From: Planctomycetaceae bacterium
GTDB taxonomy: Bacteria > Planctomycetota > Planctomycetia > Planctomycetales > Planctomycetaceae
Direction: 5' to 3'
DNA length: 64,000 nucleotides
Assembly (NCBI GenBank): GCA_024742875.1
Contig: JANSXP010000007.1
Location: forward strand, 62,001-126,000
The translations under genes and the position numbers were made by a program. Below, piece by piece: positions 62,673-64,000 of the stretch. Every line of letters starts with the position of its first letter. Position 1 is the stretch's first letter. The notes under the pieces were generated by a model. The model was not told where the DNA came from. It made no database searches and worked only from the letters and a program-made list of their open reading frames with translations.

Positions 62673-64000
62673 TTATGGCGAATCGACGTCAACCGCCGGG
62701 GCCGGGGACTCCTGCGGCCCGGCATCTGCCACGGCCGCCATGGCGATCCACGGGGCAATGACCAGAGCCGTCACAGAGACCAGCTTCAGCAGAATGTTGA
62801 GTGCCGGACCGGAGGTGTCTTTGAAGGGATCGCCCACAGTGTCGCCGACCACCGATGCGGCATGCGGCTCGCTGCCTTTGCCGTACTGCTCGCCGCCGAC
62901 TTCCACCTTGGATTCGATCATCTTTTTGGCGTTGTCCCACGCCCCGCCGGCGTTGGACTGAAAGATGGCCAGCAGCACGCCGGAAACCGTCACGCCAGCC
63001 AGCAGGCCGCCCAGCATTTCCGCGCCACCCAGAAAGCCGGTCAGAATGGGGGCAACGATGGCCAGCAGGCCCGGCAGCACCATTTCCCGGAGCGAGGCTC
63101 GTGTGGAAATGGCCACACACTTGTCGTACTCGACTTTATCCATGGCATCACTGAGTGTCTGCTGATCGCCTTCCGACCATTCGGACTGCAGCACGCCTTC
63201 GTTGCGGCGACACACGCCCAGTGCGTCTTTCAGTTCGGGAATGTCGGCAAACTGCCGTCGCACTTCCTGAATCATTTTGCGGGCCGCTCGTCCGACCGCC
63301 TGCATGGCCAGCGCGGAAAACAGAAACGGCAGCATGGCACCCAGCAGCAGGCCCGACATCACAATGGGCTGAGCAATGTCGATGGAGGCCACGTTGGCTG
63401 TTTTCATGAATGCAGCAAACAGCGCCAGCGCGGTGAGGGCGGCTGAGCCAATGGCAAACCCCTTGCCGATGGCGGCTGTGGTGTTGCCCACGGCGTCCAG
63501 TTCGTCCGTGCGTTCACGAACTTCCGGTGGCAGTCCTGTCATCTCGGCGATGCCACCCGCGTTGTCAGCGATGGGGCCGTACGCGTCAACAGCCAGCTGG
63601 ATGCCCGTGTTGGACAGCATGCCGACGGCGGCAATGGCAATGCCATACATTCCCGCCAGCTCGTAGGCCCCGAGGATGGCAGCGGCAATCAGAACGATGG
63701 GAATGGCGGTCGACAGCATGCCGACACCCAGACCCGCAATGATGTTGGTCGCCGCACCGGTGACCGACTGCTCCACAATGTCACGCACCGGTTTTTTGCC
63801 GCAGCCGGTGTAGTATTCGGTCACCGCCCCGATGGCCAGACCGCACGCCAGGCCGATGATCGTGGCCATAAATACGCCGCTGCGAGTCATGGACTGACCG
63901 CCGTATTCCCAGGTCTCCGGCAGAATGCCCATGATGATGGCCAGTGAGGCAATCAGCATGAAGCCGGCCGCCACCAGTTCGCCACGGTTCAGTGCCTTCT
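62673..64000 (-). CDS. hppA: Membrane-bound pyrophosphatase, K+-dependent type (N-terminal part outside window)
   Basis: The 3' portion of the gene, at least 442 codons, open at the right edge. The family couples PPi hydrolysis to H+ or Na+ export. Visible signatures are [51 protein letters not shown], and near the end [20 protein letters not shown]. The Ala at the first variable position of NTTAAIG, with Gly three residues on, marks the K+-dependent subfamily, because K+-independent enzymes have Lys (NTTKAVT). Whether the pumped ion is H+ or Na+ cannot be told, as the deciding Glu lies outside the window. Confidence 0.94.
   Translation of the reverse strand, partial: KALNRGELVAAGFMLIASLAIIMGILPETWEYGGQSMTRSGVFMATIIGLACGLAIGAVTEYYTGCGKKPVRDIVEQSVTGAATNIIAGLGVGMLSTAIPIVLIAAAILGAYELAGMYGIAIAAVGMLSNTGIQLAVDAYGPIADNAGGIAEMTGLPPEVRERTDELDAVGNTTAAIGKGFAIGSAALTALALFAAFMKTANVASIDIAQPIVMSGLLLGAMLPFLFSALAMQAVGRAARKMIQEVRRQFADIPELKDALGVCRRNEGVLQSEWSEGDQQTLSDAMDKVEYDKCVAISTRASLREMVLPGLLAIVAPILTGFLGGAEMLGGLLAGVTVSGVLLAIFQSNAGGAWDNAKKMIESKVEVGGEQYGKGSEPHAASVVGDTVGDPFKDTSGPALNILLKLVSVTALVIAPWIAMAAVADAGPQESPAPAVDVDSP

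Overview
The window is a chromosomal segment of a GC-rich planctomycete (Planctomycetota). The lineage call rests on the mix of genes: two formylglycine-type sulfatases, two DUF1501 secreted proteins, a Gfo/Idh/MocA oxidoreductase, a large secreted protein with a LEPR-XLL-like N-terminal sorting motif, Ser/Thr kinases with extracytoplasmic LRR or EF-hand tails, an FG-GAP/UnbV lipoprotein and a membrane pyrophosphatase. No rRNA, tRNA, CRISPR array, transposase or phage gene was seen. About 44 protein genes fill the window, mostly as single genes or short runs. It reads as ordinary core chromosome, not an island.

Layout. 1-6 kb (minus): truncated elaA, a KAS III-like thiolase-fold enzyme, folD and carB. 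6.3-8.8 kb (plus): nucleoside hydrolase-like protein, HemD-like protein and a cupin with a repetitive tail. 8.8-21.8 kb: OYE-family flavoenzyme, two sulfatases, a GNAT, an LRR-tailed kinase, a Gfo/Idh/MocA protein, a DUF1501 protein, a PQQ-propeller lipoprotein and an FHA protein. 22.2-25.8 kb: a LipB-like protein, lipA, tsaB and a convergent aldo/keto reductase. 25.9-30.8 kb: a 1250-residue RTX/spondin/FnIII-like secreted protein and an EF-hand protein. 30.9-34.3 kb: a zinc phospholipase C-like/DUF4332 fusion divergent from rtcA, then a GNAT. 34.4-40 kb (minus): M16 peptidase, prolyl oligopeptidase and a DinB-superfamily (YfiT-like) protein. 40.4-45 kb (plus): a 1237-residue lipoprotein and an NHL/SMP-30-like propeller. 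45.2-53.2 kb (minus): a Pro-rich secreted protein, an HExxH protein, ilvH and ilvC, a kinase with an EF-hand tail, and a soluble histidine kinase. 53.5-57.8 kb (plus): zinc-ribbon membrane protein, CysQ-like phosphatase, SLC13 permease, infC. 57.9-64 kb: antiporter-EIIA fusion, second DUF1501 protein, dinB (Pol IV) and the 3' part of a K+-dependent-type membrane pyrophosphatase.

Functional themes are core metabolism (pyrimidine/arginine, folate, branched-chain amino acids, lipoate, tetrapyrrole), secreted degradation of sulfated polymers and peptides, calcium-binding secreted proteins, and transmembrane or soluble signalling kinases. The most unusual items are: an infC gene that probably starts at AUC or AUU behind a perfect Shine-Dalgarno; a LipB homologue beside lipA with neither catalytic residue of the family; a nucleoside hydrolase with two active-site aspartates replaced; the PLC-DUF4332 fusion; a kinase-membrane-EF-hand architecture; a 798-bp internal duplication carrying bacterial spondin domains; and a structured, terminator-ended 3' region below the histidine kinase. 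All family names come from reading motifs by eye. No database search was possible.
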